From assembly GCA_020723325.1 (NCBI GenBank), contig DYJD01000004.1, positions 1 to 64,000 of the forward strand: a stretch of 64,000 nt of DNA. The letters run 5' to 3'. Positions 25,860 through 34,852 of this stretch are shown here, piece after piece; within the stretch, counting starts at the first letter, position 1, and each line of letters opens with the position of its first letter. The DNA is from Desulfosudis oleivorans. Its GTDB lineage: Bacteria; Desulfobacterota; Desulfobacteria; Desulfobacterales; SURF-7. Below the pieces are notes generated by a model. It was not told where the DNA came from. It worked only from the letters and a program-made list of their open reading frames with translations, and did not search any database. Made by a program: the position numbers and the translations under genes.

Positions 25860-27926
25860 ATGGACCATGTTGAGCGGAATCAAGAAAATAAACAGCCCGA
25901 CGATTCTTCCCCGGCCGATACCAGCAGCGATCTGGAAAAACGCATCACCAAGACCAAACTAATTAACCGACTTAATTTTATTAATTTTCAAAACGGCAAT
26001 GTCCTCATCAATTTCAAACACCGTAAATACAATCGTATCATAACCAAAACAGCCTGCCCCCAACCTTGCCGTGGCGATTTTCTTGTTTGCCTGTGGCAGA
26101 ATCCTGATGAACTGGAAGACCTTTTTGATACATATCAGTTTCAAGATCTGGTCGTCACCAACGGGCTAAAAATCATTTCCGTCAAAGCTGTCCCGCGCCA
26201 AATTAGTCGGAAAGGCATTTGCCTGCCCCTGCCGGAGGCAAGCGCCGAAATCAATGTGAGAAAGACCAAAAGGCATATTTGCGATGGCTTGAACGTAACT
26301 TTGATGCAAAACGGCGTTTCCTACAGCGGAAGGTTATTGGATTTTAACGCTGTTTCCCTCAAGCTGCTATTATCCTCAGAGCCGCCCCAGACTTTTCAAT
26401 GGATCAATCTGAAAGCCAAGGTCAATATCATCATCACTAATCAAAAGGGGCCCTTGTATACGGCTGAATGCCGCATCATCCGCCAATCTGTGGACGGCAA
26501 CCAGGGGGCCTTCATCCTTGAGCCGTTAAACCAGGTGATCCAGCGCTATAAACCAAAAGAATATCGCAGTAGAAGATTTACGCTGTCACCATCGCCGAAT
26601 TTAATTTTTCTGCATCCTTTTACCCACAAGACCGTTTCCATGAAAGTCCTTGATCTGTCAGGATCGGGTTTTTCCGTGGAAGACGACCGAAAAAATTCCA
26701 TTTTACCTGCCGGTATGATCCTGCCGGAATTGGAGCTGAACTTTGCAAACAGCTTTACAATCAAAGGCAAAGCACAGGTTGTTTACCGAAAAAACATCAT
26801 CCTTGAGGGAAAAAAAGCTGAAGCAGTCAAATGCGGTTTGGCTCTGCTGGATATGGGTTTTGAAGACCACCTGAAATTGCTGGCAGTACTTCATCAGGTG
26901 GAGAATCGCAATGCTTACATTTGCAATAAAGTCGACCTGGACGATCTGTGGCGCTTTTTTTTCGAAACGGGCTTTCTCTATCCCAAGAAATACATCTTTC
27001 TGCAACAGGAAAAAGAAAAAATAAAAGCAGTCTACCAGAAACTATACACAGGCAATCCCAGCATTGCACGCCATTTTATTTACCAGGAAAACGGCGCCAT
27101 TCGCGGCCACATGGCCATGCTCCGTTTTTATAATAAAACCTGGTTGATTCATCATCATGCCGCCCGCAGCACTTCGCTGTTGCGAGCAGGGCTAGTGGTG
27201 CTCGACCAGGTGGGCCAGTATACCTACGAGTCCCATCGTCTCTATTCCAGCCACATGGATTATCTCATGTGCTATTATCGACCGAACAATTCATTTCCGG
27301 AGCATGTCTTTGGCGGAGCTGCCCGCCACATCAACAACCCCGACGGCTGTTCCCTGGACTTATTCACTTACAGCCATATTCGCAAACCGGTTCGCAACCG
27401 GAAACAACTACCGAGCCCATGGAAGCTGGTCGACACAGAGCAGGAAGATCTTTTGGAGTTGGAAAGCTATTACCAGGCAATTTCCGGCGGTCTTATGGTG
27501 CGCGGTCTTGATCTGAGCCACGGCATCAAACCGAATCCGGATTTGTCCACAGCCTATCAAGCAGCCGGGCTCAAACGCGAAAGAAAATTGTTCTCCGTAA
27601 AAGCGGGGAATCAATTAAAGGCGGTCGCCATTGTCAGCATCGCCGATGTGGCCCTAAATTTATCGGATTTGACAAGCTGCATCAAAGTCATTGTAATCGA
27701 TCCGCAAGATCTGCCCAAGGACATTTTGGAATCCGTAGTCGCCCGTTTGGCGGATTTGTTTGAACAAAGCCGCATCCCCCTGCTGCTCTTTCCAGCAAGC
27801 TATGCGGATGATCAAACCATTCCCTATGAAAAGCAATATAATCTTTGGCTGCTGAACACTGACTATTCGGATGATTACTTCAAATTTATAGACGAATTAA
27901 ACAAGCTCCGGAATACCCAGAGTTGA
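25860..27926 (+). CDS. PilZ-domain protein with acyltransferase-like C-terminal half
   Basis: A 688-residue protein with no signal peptide or membrane helix. Residues 140-225 look like a degenerate PilZ/YcgR-N type barrel. Residues 235-345 are a PilZ domain with the c-di-GMP motif YRSRRFTL (RxxxR type) followed by VLDLSGSGFSVE (DxSxxG). From about 360 onward the protein has GNAT-like features (AIRGHMAMLRFYNKTWLIHHHAA, then helices and LKAVAIVSIADVAL), though no definite acyl-CoA signature is visible. I infer a c-di-GMP-controlled acyltransferase or structural relative. The neighbouring HD-GYP gene would degrade the same messenger. Ribosome site AGGGGGGGG contains a homopolymer. Confidence 0.65.
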   Translation: MDHVERNQENKQPDDSSPADTSSDLEKRITKTKLINRLNFINFQNGNVLINFKHRKYNRIITKTACPQPCRGDFLVCLWQNPDELEDLFDTYQFQDLVVTNGLKIISVKAVPRQISRKGICLPLPEASAEINVRKTKRHICDGLNVTLMQNGVSYSGRLLDFNAVSLKLLLSSEPPQTFQWINLKAKVNIIITNQKGPLYTAECRIIRQSVDGNQGAFILEPLNQVIQRYKPKEYRSRRFTLSPSPNLIFLHPFTHKTVSMKVLDLSGSGFSVEDDRKNSILPAGMILPELELNFANSFTIKGKAQVVYRKNIILEGKKAEAVKCGLALLDMGFEDHLKLLAVLHQVENRNAYICNKVDLDDLWRFFFETGFLYPKKYIFLQQEKEKIKAVYQKLYTGNPSIARHFIYQENGAIRGHMAMLRFYNKTWLIHHHAARSTSLLRAGLVVLDQVGQYTYESHRLYSSHMDYLMCYYRPNNSFPEHVFGGAARHINNPDGCSLDLFTYSHIRKPVRNRKQLPSPWKLVDTEQEDLLELESYYQAISGGLMVRGLDLSHGIKPNPDLSTAYQAAGLKRERKLFSVKAGNQLKAVAIVSIADVALNLSDLTSCIKVIVIDPQDLPKDILESVVARLADLFEQSRIPLLLFPASYADDQTIPYEKQYNLWLLNTDYSDDYFKFIDELNKLRNTQS

Positions 27927-27988
27927 TGCCGTTTTTTCAATCGGATTGGGATGGGCGGATTGGGCTGGGAAAAAACATAAGCCGCCGG

Positions 27989-28423
27989 TCAAGCCACTTT
28001 TAAAAACTGAATATCGCTGTCCTGACCGTTGAAAGTAATGGCTTCACAAAGATAGGCAAGATTGTCTTCTAAGGCCTTTATTTTATATTCGCCTTCCAAG
28101 CGATCCTCGGCAATGGCCCGGGCCATGACGCATAACAAGTGGACACGTTGGTGAAACAGATGGGACTTATCCATCTCCTTGCTTTCGCGGGCAACCGCTG
28201 CGGCCTTTTGGCCGGTTTCCATTCCTGCATCTCTATTCATATGCAGGGATGCATAAAAAACCGCTTCGGAATTTTCAATTATGGCCTCCCTTCTGAATTT
28301 TCCCAATGGGAAACCCTTGAGAAACGCCTTGGCCATAATGATCAGCAACTGCAGCCGGGCAAGGAAAATAGCACATTCATCCATATCTTTACCGTCAGGG
28401 GTTGGGGAACCGAAGCGAAGCAT
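27989..28423 (-). CDS. Hypothetical protein, about 144 aa
   Basis: I do not recognise a family. The frame extends to 28507, but the first 28 residues are hydrophobic/basic without a good start; the Met at 28423 is preferred, tentatively. The protein is largely helical, with two similar segments (ARLQLLIIMAKAFLKG and QRVHLLCVMARAIAED), suggesting an internal duplication of a helical hairpin. It is convergent with the PilZ gene. Codon use looks normal for the region, which favours a real gene. Confidence 0.5.
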   Translation of the reverse strand: MLRFGSPTPDGKDMDECAIFLARLQLLIIMAKAFLKGFPLGKFRREAIIENSEAVFYASLHMNRDAGMETGQKAAAVARESKEMDKSHLFHQRVHLLCVMARAIAEDRLEGEYKIKALEDNLAYLCEAITFNGQDSDIQFLKVA

Positions 28424-28580
28424 TATCTTGCCTTTAGCAGCCGTTTTTAATGAATATACTATACTAAATAAAAATTTATTTAAGACTACCATTTTCTGCC
28501 GGAGCAAGTCAAGGCATGTTTTCCTCCATCCCGGGACAACCGTATGTATGAATATGTCCCATTTTCGGGGTCAGGGCCGC

Positions 28581-28604
28581 TATCGGTATCAGTATCGGTA
28601 TCGA
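28581..28604. repeat. Two tandem copies of a 12-base TATCGGTATCRR unit
   Basis: TATCGGTATCAG is followed directly by TATCGGTATCGA in the divergent spacer upstream of the methyltransferase gene. The short phrase repeats look like members of a dispersed simple-phrase family; similar short-phrase sequences of other types occur at 41541-41638 and 46350-46405. Confidence 0.5.
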
Positions 28605-28678
28605 ATTATTTTTTTCGATTTTAATACCAATCCCGAAAAAACCTACATGCAATACCCCTGATCCGCGCCAAATGAACA

Positions 28679-28707
28679 TTGACTTAAGCACAACGCTTTG
28701 ATATACG
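28679..28707 (+). promoter_or_regulatory. Probable sigma-70 promoter of the methyltransferase gene
   Basis: TTGACT (28679-28684), a 17-base spacer and TATACG (28702-28707) give a start of transcription near 28714, about 53 bases before the ATG at 28767, which has GAGGA as ribosome site. Confidence 0.5.
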
Positions 28708-28766
28708 CGCATCTACGGTTTTTGCGGTTGCCATGTTCCCCATCACACGGATTTAGAGGATAGTAT

Positions 28767-29570
28767 ATGTCTCGCCGAAAGTATTTGATGGAAAACGAAG
28801 AAGAAGCCTTGCGCTTGGATCTGAAAACCGATGAACAAACAACCGCGTCACAAGCCCGCTGGGCCGGGCTTAAGCCCGGAATGCGGGTGGCCGACATCGG
28901 CTGCGGACCGGGAAAAACAACTTTTATCCTGAACCAAATTGCCCAGCCTGGCGGTGCCGCCATGGGTGTGGACAGCTCATTTCAGCGGATCGAATCCGCA
29001 CGGCAAAACTACCACCATGAAACCATCCGATTCGTCTGCCGGGACATTCATGATCCCCTGGACGATCTTGGTGAATTCGATTTCATCTGGGTTCGCTTCG
29101 TACTGGAATACTTCCGCTCAACCAGCGCCCAAATCGTTCAAAATATATCAAAAATACTGAAAAGCGGCGGGATACTATGCCTCATTGACCTTGATTATAA
29201 TTGCCTGAATCATTTTGGTTTATCCGACCGCCTGAAGCGCTCCCTCTGGGGTGTCATGAACTGCCTGCAGGAAAATGCTGATTTTGATCCCCATGTGGGC
29301 ATCAAGCTTTACTCATTCCTGTATGATATGGATTTTAAAAATATTGATGTCAACCTCGGCTCCCACCATTTGATTTACGGTGAACTGAACCACGTGGACG
29401 CCTTCAATTGGACCAAAAAGGTGGAGGTTGCCGGTAGGTTTTCCGGTTATGACTTTACTGAATATGAAGGCGGGTATGACGATTTTTTCGAAGAGTTTAA
29501 AAATTTCTTTCATGACCCGCGGCGGTTCACTTACACGCCCATTATTTCCTGCCGGGGGGAGAAGCCGTAA
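28767..29570 (+). CDS. Class I SAM-dependent methyltransferase
   Basis: A 267-residue Rossmann-fold methyltransferase. SAM motif I is VADIGCGPGKTTF (about residues 38-50), the acidic end of strand 2 is MGVDSSF, and motif IV is FDFIWVRFVLEYF. This matches the Methyltransf_11/25 pattern. The C-terminal third is specific and rich in aromatic and acidic residues. It stands alone, with its own promoter and a convergent HD-GYP gene 49 bases away, so context does not suggest a substrate. A small molecule or lipid substrate is more likely than nucleic acid because no RNA-binding domain is seen. Confidence 0.8.
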   Translation: MSRRKYLMENEEEALRLDLKTDEQTTASQARWAGLKPGMRVADIGCGPGKTTFILNQIAQPGGAAMGVDSSFQRIESARQNYHHETIRFVCRDIHDPLDDLGEFDFIWVRFVLEYFRSTSAQIVQNISKILKSGGILCLIDLDYNCLNHFGLSDRLKRSLWGVMNCLQENADFDPHVGIKLYSFLYDMDFKNIDVNLGSHHLIYGELNHVDAFNWTKKVEVAGRFSGYDFTEYEGGYDDFFEEFKNFFHDPRRFTYTPIISCRGEKP

Positions 29571-29619
29571 TGGCTTGGCTGTATACCTTATTGAATTGAA
29601 TTGTTCAAAATCCCTTTTT

Positions 29620-31578
29620 CTACAATGAAGATACCAGGCGCAAGCGTTTCTCGTTTTTTTCCTTTATATAGTATCGGATAAAAGCATCCACGATTTTCTC
29701 TTTAAAATGATGGCCGGCCTCTTTCTTCAGCATGGCAAAGGCTTCATCCATTTTCATGGGTGCCCGATAATGACGATTGGAAGTGATGGCTTCAAAAAAA
29801 TCAGCCACAGCGATTATTTGAGCCCCCAGGGGGATTTCTTCGCCTTTCAATCCGTACGGATAGCCGCTACCGTCCAGTTTTTCATGGTGGCAACCGGCAA
29901 TATCCGGGACTTGACGCAGCATTCCCTCAAAATTAATACGCGCCAGTATTTCTCGGGTTTTGGCGGCATGGGTTTTTACGACCTCATATTCCTCATCTGT
30001 CAGTCTGCCTTGTTTTTTCAATAGGGAATCCGGAACGCCGATTTTTCCATAGTCGTGCAATGAGGCTGCCACGCCCACGACTTCGGTATAGTCCTTGGAG
30101 AGTCCCAATTCATTGCAAATGCCGATGGCATATTCGGTGACCTTCTCCGAATGACCGGCTGTCATGGGGTCACGGGCGTCAATGCTGGCTGCCATAACAT
30201 GCAGAATCGAACGCATCTGTTTTACCCGGGCATCCAGCAGATCAGCATTGCGGATGCTGATGCCGATCATGGGCGCGATTCCCATCAATAAATTCATGTC
30301 GCTCTGAACCAGGGGCCGCTTGGTCTTGATATTATCCACGGCCAGAATGCCCAACGGCTCCCCATCACAAATAATCGGGCAGCAAATGAAGGACTGGCTG
30401 CCCAGTTTCTTGGCAAAGGCCAGGCTGCGCAATGAGAGATTTTTTCCGATTGAATTGATATCGTTGATCAAATACGGCTTTTGCTCCCGGAAACTGACCA
30501 CAAAAACCCCCTTGGATTCAGGACGATCCAGATGAAAATTGGTCTTTTTCAGGAACTCAAGCTGATCATCGGAATAGCCAAAGCCGGCTCGAAATGTCAG
30601 CAGGGTCTTTTCTTTGTTGGCCATCAGAATCAAGCCCCGATCATAATCGAGTCTCTTTTCGGAAATTTGAATTACATTGGCAAGTACATCCTCGATATTG
30701 GTCTGCTTGCTGATGGCTTGGCCGACCTCATTGATTAGCCTGGCATGATTGTAGTTGATTTCGATCTGCTCCAGCAATTTGTCCGTTGAATCGTTCAAAC
30801 TGCTGATGCTTTTTTTTAATTCGTTTTTTTCCAAACGCTCGCCCAAAAGGGCCAGCAGCGCCAAAACCAATACACCGATAAGCGCCACTGGATAAAGGGA
30901 TAGCAGTTTTGCCGAAGAAGAGAAAAAAGATGAAATAATGCAGGCCCCAAAAAAACCTGTTGCCGTGATGTTGACGGCCTTGCGCCAGGAGGCTGAAAAA
31001 GGATTGTCCCAGGTAATGATATATCGGCAAATCCGACTGCCGCGGAACATGCATTCCGGATGCTCTATTCTCGGCCACTTATTGTTGAAAGCCATGGCCA
31101 TGGCCTCGAAAAAACCCATCCGATTTTCACATTGGAAGGGTTTTTCAGTCACCCCCTCATTAGGGGTAACACTGATCTCCACTTTGTTCGCAGATAATTT
31201 GCAGGATGAATAAATCGAAGAGCGGGTTAGATTGCGGGAGGCCTTGCCGATCATTTCATAGGCCTTGGACAGGCCGATCATCCCGAGAATATATTGTCGC
31301 ATAACCCCGATGGCATCCGGTGAAACCGCAAATCGACCAGCTTCCCTGGCTACGCCTTCCGTACCGGTCAATTTCACAAGACGCTCATAAAAAAGGTTGA
31401 CCTGTTCCTGAGTGAACCAATGCCCCTGGTCTTCGATTTCATGCGGCTCCATCTGGGCATAGTCCAGCAGATCGGAAATATTGATATAGCTATATTTCCG
31501 TTTAATCAATTTGATATAGGTATCGATGATCCGACTGTTATAAAGGGGCCGCTTTCCTTGATCTAAATACGCTAACAT
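29620..31578 (-). CDS. HD-GYP domain c-di-GMP phosphodiesterase with N-terminal sensor, two membrane helices and GAF domain
   Basis: A 652-residue membrane signalling protein. Residues 1-190 resemble the V4R/heme-NO-binding-like sensory fold preceded by a helical region; ECMFRGSRICRY gives the late-cysteine pattern. Two hydrophobic helices lie at about 200-245, then a coiled linker, a GAF domain (about 285-440) and an HD-GYP domain (about 465-640). The catalytic motifs are intact: HSEKVTEYA, HDYGKIGVPD and HHEKLDGSGYP. It would hydrolyse c-di-GMP on the cytoplasmic side. It is divergent from the chemosensory operon and close to a PilZ gene. A palindrome inside its promoter suggests dedicated regulation. 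Confidence 0.85.
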   Translation of the reverse strand: MLAYLDQGKRPLYNSRIIDTYIKLIKRKYSYINISDLLDYAQMEPHEIEDQGHWFTQEQVNLFYERLVKLTGTEGVAREAGRFAVSPDAIGVMRQYILGMIGLSKAYEMIGKASRNLTRSSIYSSCKLSANKVEISVTPNEGVTEKPFQCENRMGFFEAMAMAFNNKWPRIEHPECMFRGSRICRYIITWDNPFSASWRKAVNITATGFFGACIISSFFSSSAKLLSLYPVALIGVLVLALLALLGERLEKNELKKSISSLNDSTDKLLEQIEINYNHARLINEVGQAISKQTNIEDVLANVIQISEKRLDYDRGLILMANKEKTLLTFRAGFGYSDDQLEFLKKTNFHLDRPESKGVFVVSFREQKPYLINDINSIGKNLSLRSLAFAKKLGSQSFICCPIICDGEPLGILAVDNIKTKRPLVQSDMNLLMGIAPMIGISIRNADLLDARVKQMRSILHVMAASIDARDPMTAGHSEKVTEYAIGICNELGLSKDYTEVVGVAASLHDYGKIGVPDSLLKKQGRLTDEEYEVVKTHAAKTREILARINFEGMLRQVPDIAGCHHEKLDGSGYPYGLKGEEIPLGAQIIAVADFFEAITSNRHYRAPMKMDEAFAMLKKEAGHHFKEKIVDAFIRYYIKEKNEKRLRLVSSL

Positions 31579-31654
31579 CTCACCACCTGCCTAACTAGCC
31601 TTGCCCTGAGCACAAACATTGCCTGCTGATATCTCTGATCCTTTGGGCCTACCT

Positions 31655-31684
31655 ATAAAAGAATGTAAATATTTACAAGTGCAA
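31655..31684 (-). promoter_or_regulatory. HD-GYP gene promoter with 14-bp palindrome in the spacer
   Basis: On the minus strand, TTGCAC (31679-31684) and TTTTAT (31655-31660) are 18 bases apart, about 80 bases before the gene start. The spacer is almost filled by the perfect palindrome TGTAAATATTTACA (31664-31677). A repressor dimer bound there would block RNA polymerase. The regulator is unknown. Confidence 0.45.
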
Positions 31685-32008
31685 ACAATGTTCGCGATGA
31701 TAAATTTATTAAAATAACAAAATTTTTCACCGCGGAAAGATTACCCGCTCCTCTGATAAAAATCAGACCAGAATGGTCATCCTAGCCAAAGCTGTAAAAT
31801 TTTCTTTTGAAACAGATAAAATTATGTTATATTGTTGCAGTATCATTCGTTGAAGCCCGGAAGAAGGCATCATCACGAAAATCTTCTTATTAGCATCATT
31901 CATTTATAAAGCAAGCTACGAAAAATCCAATACAATTATTGAAACAGCATCATTTTTTCTCGTTTGTTGACATGTAAGCAGGCGTCCGACCGCAAAAGGA
32001 GTTCAACG
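31685..32008. other. Divergent spacer upstream of cheA
   Basis: This AT-rich stretch has no gene. TTGAAA near 31807 followed by TATATT-like bases is a possible but poorly spaced promoter for the chemosensory operon. The ribosome site of cheA is AAAGGAG at 31995-32001. No flagellar sigma-28 or sigma-54 element was recognised. Confidence 0.4.
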
Positions 32009-34279
32009 GTGTCTACTATGAGTTCAATCATCGACGAAAACATCCTGTCTTTTATTACCGAAAGCCGCGAAATGATCGACGAAGTCGAGCCTCATCTCAT
32101 CGAAATGAGCAAAATGTCCTCCCCCGGCAGCTCGGCAGATATGGAAACCACCAATCTAATCTTTCGGCTTTTTCATTCCATTAAAGGCACTGCCGGCTTT
32201 CTTCAATTCAATGAAGTCGTCAAGGTGACCCATGAGGCCGAAACCCTACTGGATTTGATCCGAAACGGCCAAGTTGAAACAGATCAACGAAATACCGATG
32301 TGCTTTGTCGAACTTGTGATATTGTCAATTCCTTATTAAATCAGATTGAATCCACCGGTTCGGATAAAGGCTTTGAAAGCGAAGCCCAAGCCATTATTTC
32401 CGAATTAAGCGAATGCATCCATCCAACCACGGCAGGCCGGGAAAACGCTGCTTCAGAATTGCCCCCTCTGAATGCAAAAGACCTTTCTGCGGAAAATGCC
32501 CTGGAAGCCGCCGCTATCCCGGATGCAATGGATCAATTGCTGCTTACACCGGAGATGCTCCAGCGTTTCATTGAAGAAGCGGTTGAGCAACTTGAAGTGG
32601 TTGAAGAATCCATGCTGAAGCTCCAGGAAGATCCGAACAACATGGAAACCATCCAGGAAGCCTACCGATCCCTGCATAGTTTTAAGGGTAACTGTGGTTT
32701 TTCCGGTTATGCCGACCTGGAAAAACTGGCACACAAGACCGAAACCGCCATGGACGCTCTCAAGGCCGGAACCCTGGCAGCCGACCCCTCCACCATTCAA
32801 ACCATGCTCTATATGGTGGATATTTTTAATCAGGCAATTGCAGATATCTCCAAGGGCGGCCCCGGCTCCATCCCCAACCGCTCTGTATTGATCGACCTTC
32901 TGGATGATATTCTGCCCACTGCAGAAACAGATGCGGAATCCCAAGCACCTGCGCCCGACCCCAGACCGGAAATTCAACAACCAGAAGCCCTCTTTTTACT
33001 TCGGGAAAAACAAGACCTTCCCAAACCGGTAGAGCCCACGGACAAGGATAGGGGCAGGGATGAATTAATGGATACGAGCAGTTCCAAGAGCCGCTCCATT
33101 GCCAGACAGGACATCCGTGTAAACCTTGCCAAGCTGGACCAGTTGATCAATCTGGTGGGCGAGCTGGTCATTGCCGAGGCCATGGTAACCCGCAACCCGG
33201 ATCTGAAAGGCTATGAATTTGAAAATTTTGAACGCTCCTCAGCCCATCTCAATAAAATCGTACGGGATTTACAGGACATCACCCTGTCCGTGCGCATGAT
33301 TCCGGTTTCAGGCGTTTTTCGGAAAATGATCCGATTGGTTCATGACCTATCGGCCCGTGCCCAAAAAAAGGTGAATCTGGAATTGCTTGGTGAGGAAACC
33401 GAGATCGACAAAACCGTGTCTGAATTGATCGCCGATCCCCTGGTGCACCTTGTCCGCAATGCCATTGACCATGGCCTGGAATCCCCAAAGGAAAGACTGG
33501 CCCAGGGCAAAAGCGAGACCGGCGCGGTAGTGCTGGAAGCCAAGCATGAAGGCGGCGAAATCTGGATTACCATCAAGGACGACGGCCGGGGGCTGGATCG
33601 AAAAAAAATCATCAACAAAGCCATTGAAAAGGGCTTGATCAAGGATGACGGCAGTCACCTGACGGATTCCCAGGTTTATGATTTTATCTTTCACCCAGGT
33701 TTTTCAACTGCGGAAAAGGTGACCGACGTCTCCGGGCGGGGGGTCGGTATGGATGTGGTCAAAAAAAATATTGAAAAAATAAAAGGCCATATCGACATCC
33801 GCAGCCAAACCGGATTCGGCACGGTTGTCGCACTGCGCATTCCTCTTACTCTGGCCATCATTGATGGAATGCTGGTACGGGTGGGCAAAGCGCGTTACAC
33901 CGTGCCGTTGCTCTCCATCCGTGAGTCCATCCAGGTTGAAAAAGACAAAATCACCATCACCATGGATGGCCAGGAACTGGTAAAAGTTCGCAACGAACTG
34001 GTACCAGTGGTGCGACTGCACGAGATGCATCGCATCGAACCGGATCGCAAAGAGCTGGAAGGCGGTTTGGTTGTGATTGTCGAGCACCGTGGCGAAGCCG
34101 CGGCCTTGTTGATCGATGAAATCATCGGCGAACAACAGGCGGTCATTAAAGGCCTGTCAAATTACGTGGGCAATGTTAAAGGGCTTTCCGGATGTACTAT
34201 TTTAGGCGACGGCGAGATCAGCCTGATTTTAGATATAGGCGGACTGGTTGCCCGTGCCCAAGATGCCGTTGCCGCTTGA
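32009..34279 (+). CDS. cheA: Chemotaxis histidine kinase CheA with two Hpt domains
   Basis: A 756-residue hybrid-free CheA. The GTG at 32009 is chosen because AAAGGAG lies seven bases upstream; the ATG at 32018 and one at 31964 are less well placed. Domain order: Hpt1 with His56 in LFHSIKGTAGFL, Hpt2 with His223 in LHSFKGNCGFSGY, a linker with no recognisable P2, dimerisation helices (LDQLINLVGELVIAEA), the ATPase domain (LVRNAIDHGLE N-box, DDGRGLD, GRGVGMDVV) and a CheW-like P5 domain. Two phosphorylatable histidines in one kinase suggest phosphate flow to more than one receiver, which fits the CheB and two CheY genes downstream. Confidence 0.95.
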   Translation: MSTMSSIIDENILSFITESREMIDEVEPHLIEMSKMSSPGSSADMETTNLIFRLFHSIKGTAGFLQFNEVVKVTHEAETLLDLIRNGQVETDQRNTDVLCRTCDIVNSLLNQIESTGSDKGFESEAQAIISELSECIHPTTAGRENAASELPPLNAKDLSAENALEAAAIPDAMDQLLLTPEMLQRFIEEAVEQLEVVEESMLKLQEDPNNMETIQEAYRSLHSFKGNCGFSGYADLEKLAHKTETAMDALKAGTLAADPSTIQTMLYMVDIFNQAIADISKGGPGSIPNRSVLIDLLDDILPTAETDAESQAPAPDPRPEIQQPEALFLLREKQDLPKPVEPTDKDRGRDELMDTSSSKSRSIARQDIRVNLAKLDQLINLVGELVIAEAMVTRNPDLKGYEFENFERSSAHLNKIVRDLQDITLSVRMIPVSGVFRKMIRLVHDLSARAQKKVNLELLGEETEIDKTVSELIADPLVHLVRNAIDHGLESPKERLAQGKSETGAVVLEAKHEGGEIWITIKDDGRGLDRKKIINKAIEKGLIKDDGSHLTDSQVYDFIFHPGFSTAEKVTDVSGRGVGMDVVKKNIEKIKGHIDIRSQTGFGTVVALRIPLTLAIIDGMLVRVGKARYTVPLLSIRESIQVEKDKITITMDGQELVKVRNELVPVVRLHEMHRIEPDRKELEGGLVVIVEHRGEAAALLIDEIIGEQQAVIKGLSNYVGNVKGLSGCTILGDGEISLILDIGGLVARAQDAVAA

Positions 34280-34325
34280 CTGCCTTAGCGCATATAACTT
34301 CAATAGAAAAGAGAGGAGGAACTAT

Positions 34326-34838
34326 ATGGCAAAAGATATCACCTCCATTGAAGACGATCTCTATGATGAGGATGATGAAGATACCCAGAAAAACCGATAC
34401 TTCACTTTTCAGGTAGGGGACGAGGAGTATGGCCTTGAAATCATACATGTCATCGAAGTTATCGGCATGCAAAAAATCACGGAAGTTCCGGACATGCCGG
34501 ATTTTGTCAAAGGGGTCATCAACCTGCGCGGCCAGGTGATTCCGGTCATGGATGTACGCACGCGTTTTAAAATGGCACCCCGTGAATATGACGACCGGAC
34601 TTGCATCGTGGTCATCAATATCCGGGACACCGCCATCGGCATGGTGGTGGATAAAGTCAGCGATGTCATCGACATCCCGGAAGACCAGGTGGACCCCCCG
34701 CCGAAAATCAGCCGCAGCGTGGGAAGTCGATATATAAAAGGCATGGGCAAGGCCGACGACAAGGTGAAAATTCTGTTGGATGCCGGCAAGCTGCTCTATG
34801 ATGAAGAGTTGCAACAAATGGAGTCCAAGGTGGATTAG
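34326..34838 (+). CDS. cheW: Chemotaxis coupling protein CheW
   Basis: A 170-residue adaptor between receptors and CheA. The start at 34326 follows GAGGAGGAACTAT. After an acidic N-terminal tail (DDLYDEDDEDTQ), the CheW fold runs from RYFTFQVGDEEYGLEI through VKGVINLRGQVIPVMDVR, the conserved receptor/kinase-binding loop, to the C-terminal strands. The length is normal apart from the tail of about 25 residues. It lies between cheA and the first receptor gene with short gaps. Confidence 0.95.
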   Translation: MAKDITSIEDDLYDEDDEDTQKNRYFTFQVGDEEYGLEIIHVIEVIGMQKITEVPDMPDFVKGVINLRGQVIPVMDVRTRFKMAPREYDDRTCIVVINIRDTAIGMVVDKVSDVIDIPEDQVDPPPKISRSVGSRYIKGMGKADDKVKILLDAGKLLYDEELQQMESKVD

Positions 34839-34852
34839 AAGGAGAACCGTAG

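Noticed and set aside
28571-28604. Possible CRISPR array at the TATCGGTATC repeat
   Set aside because: Only two adjacent units with no spacers and no cas genes in the window.
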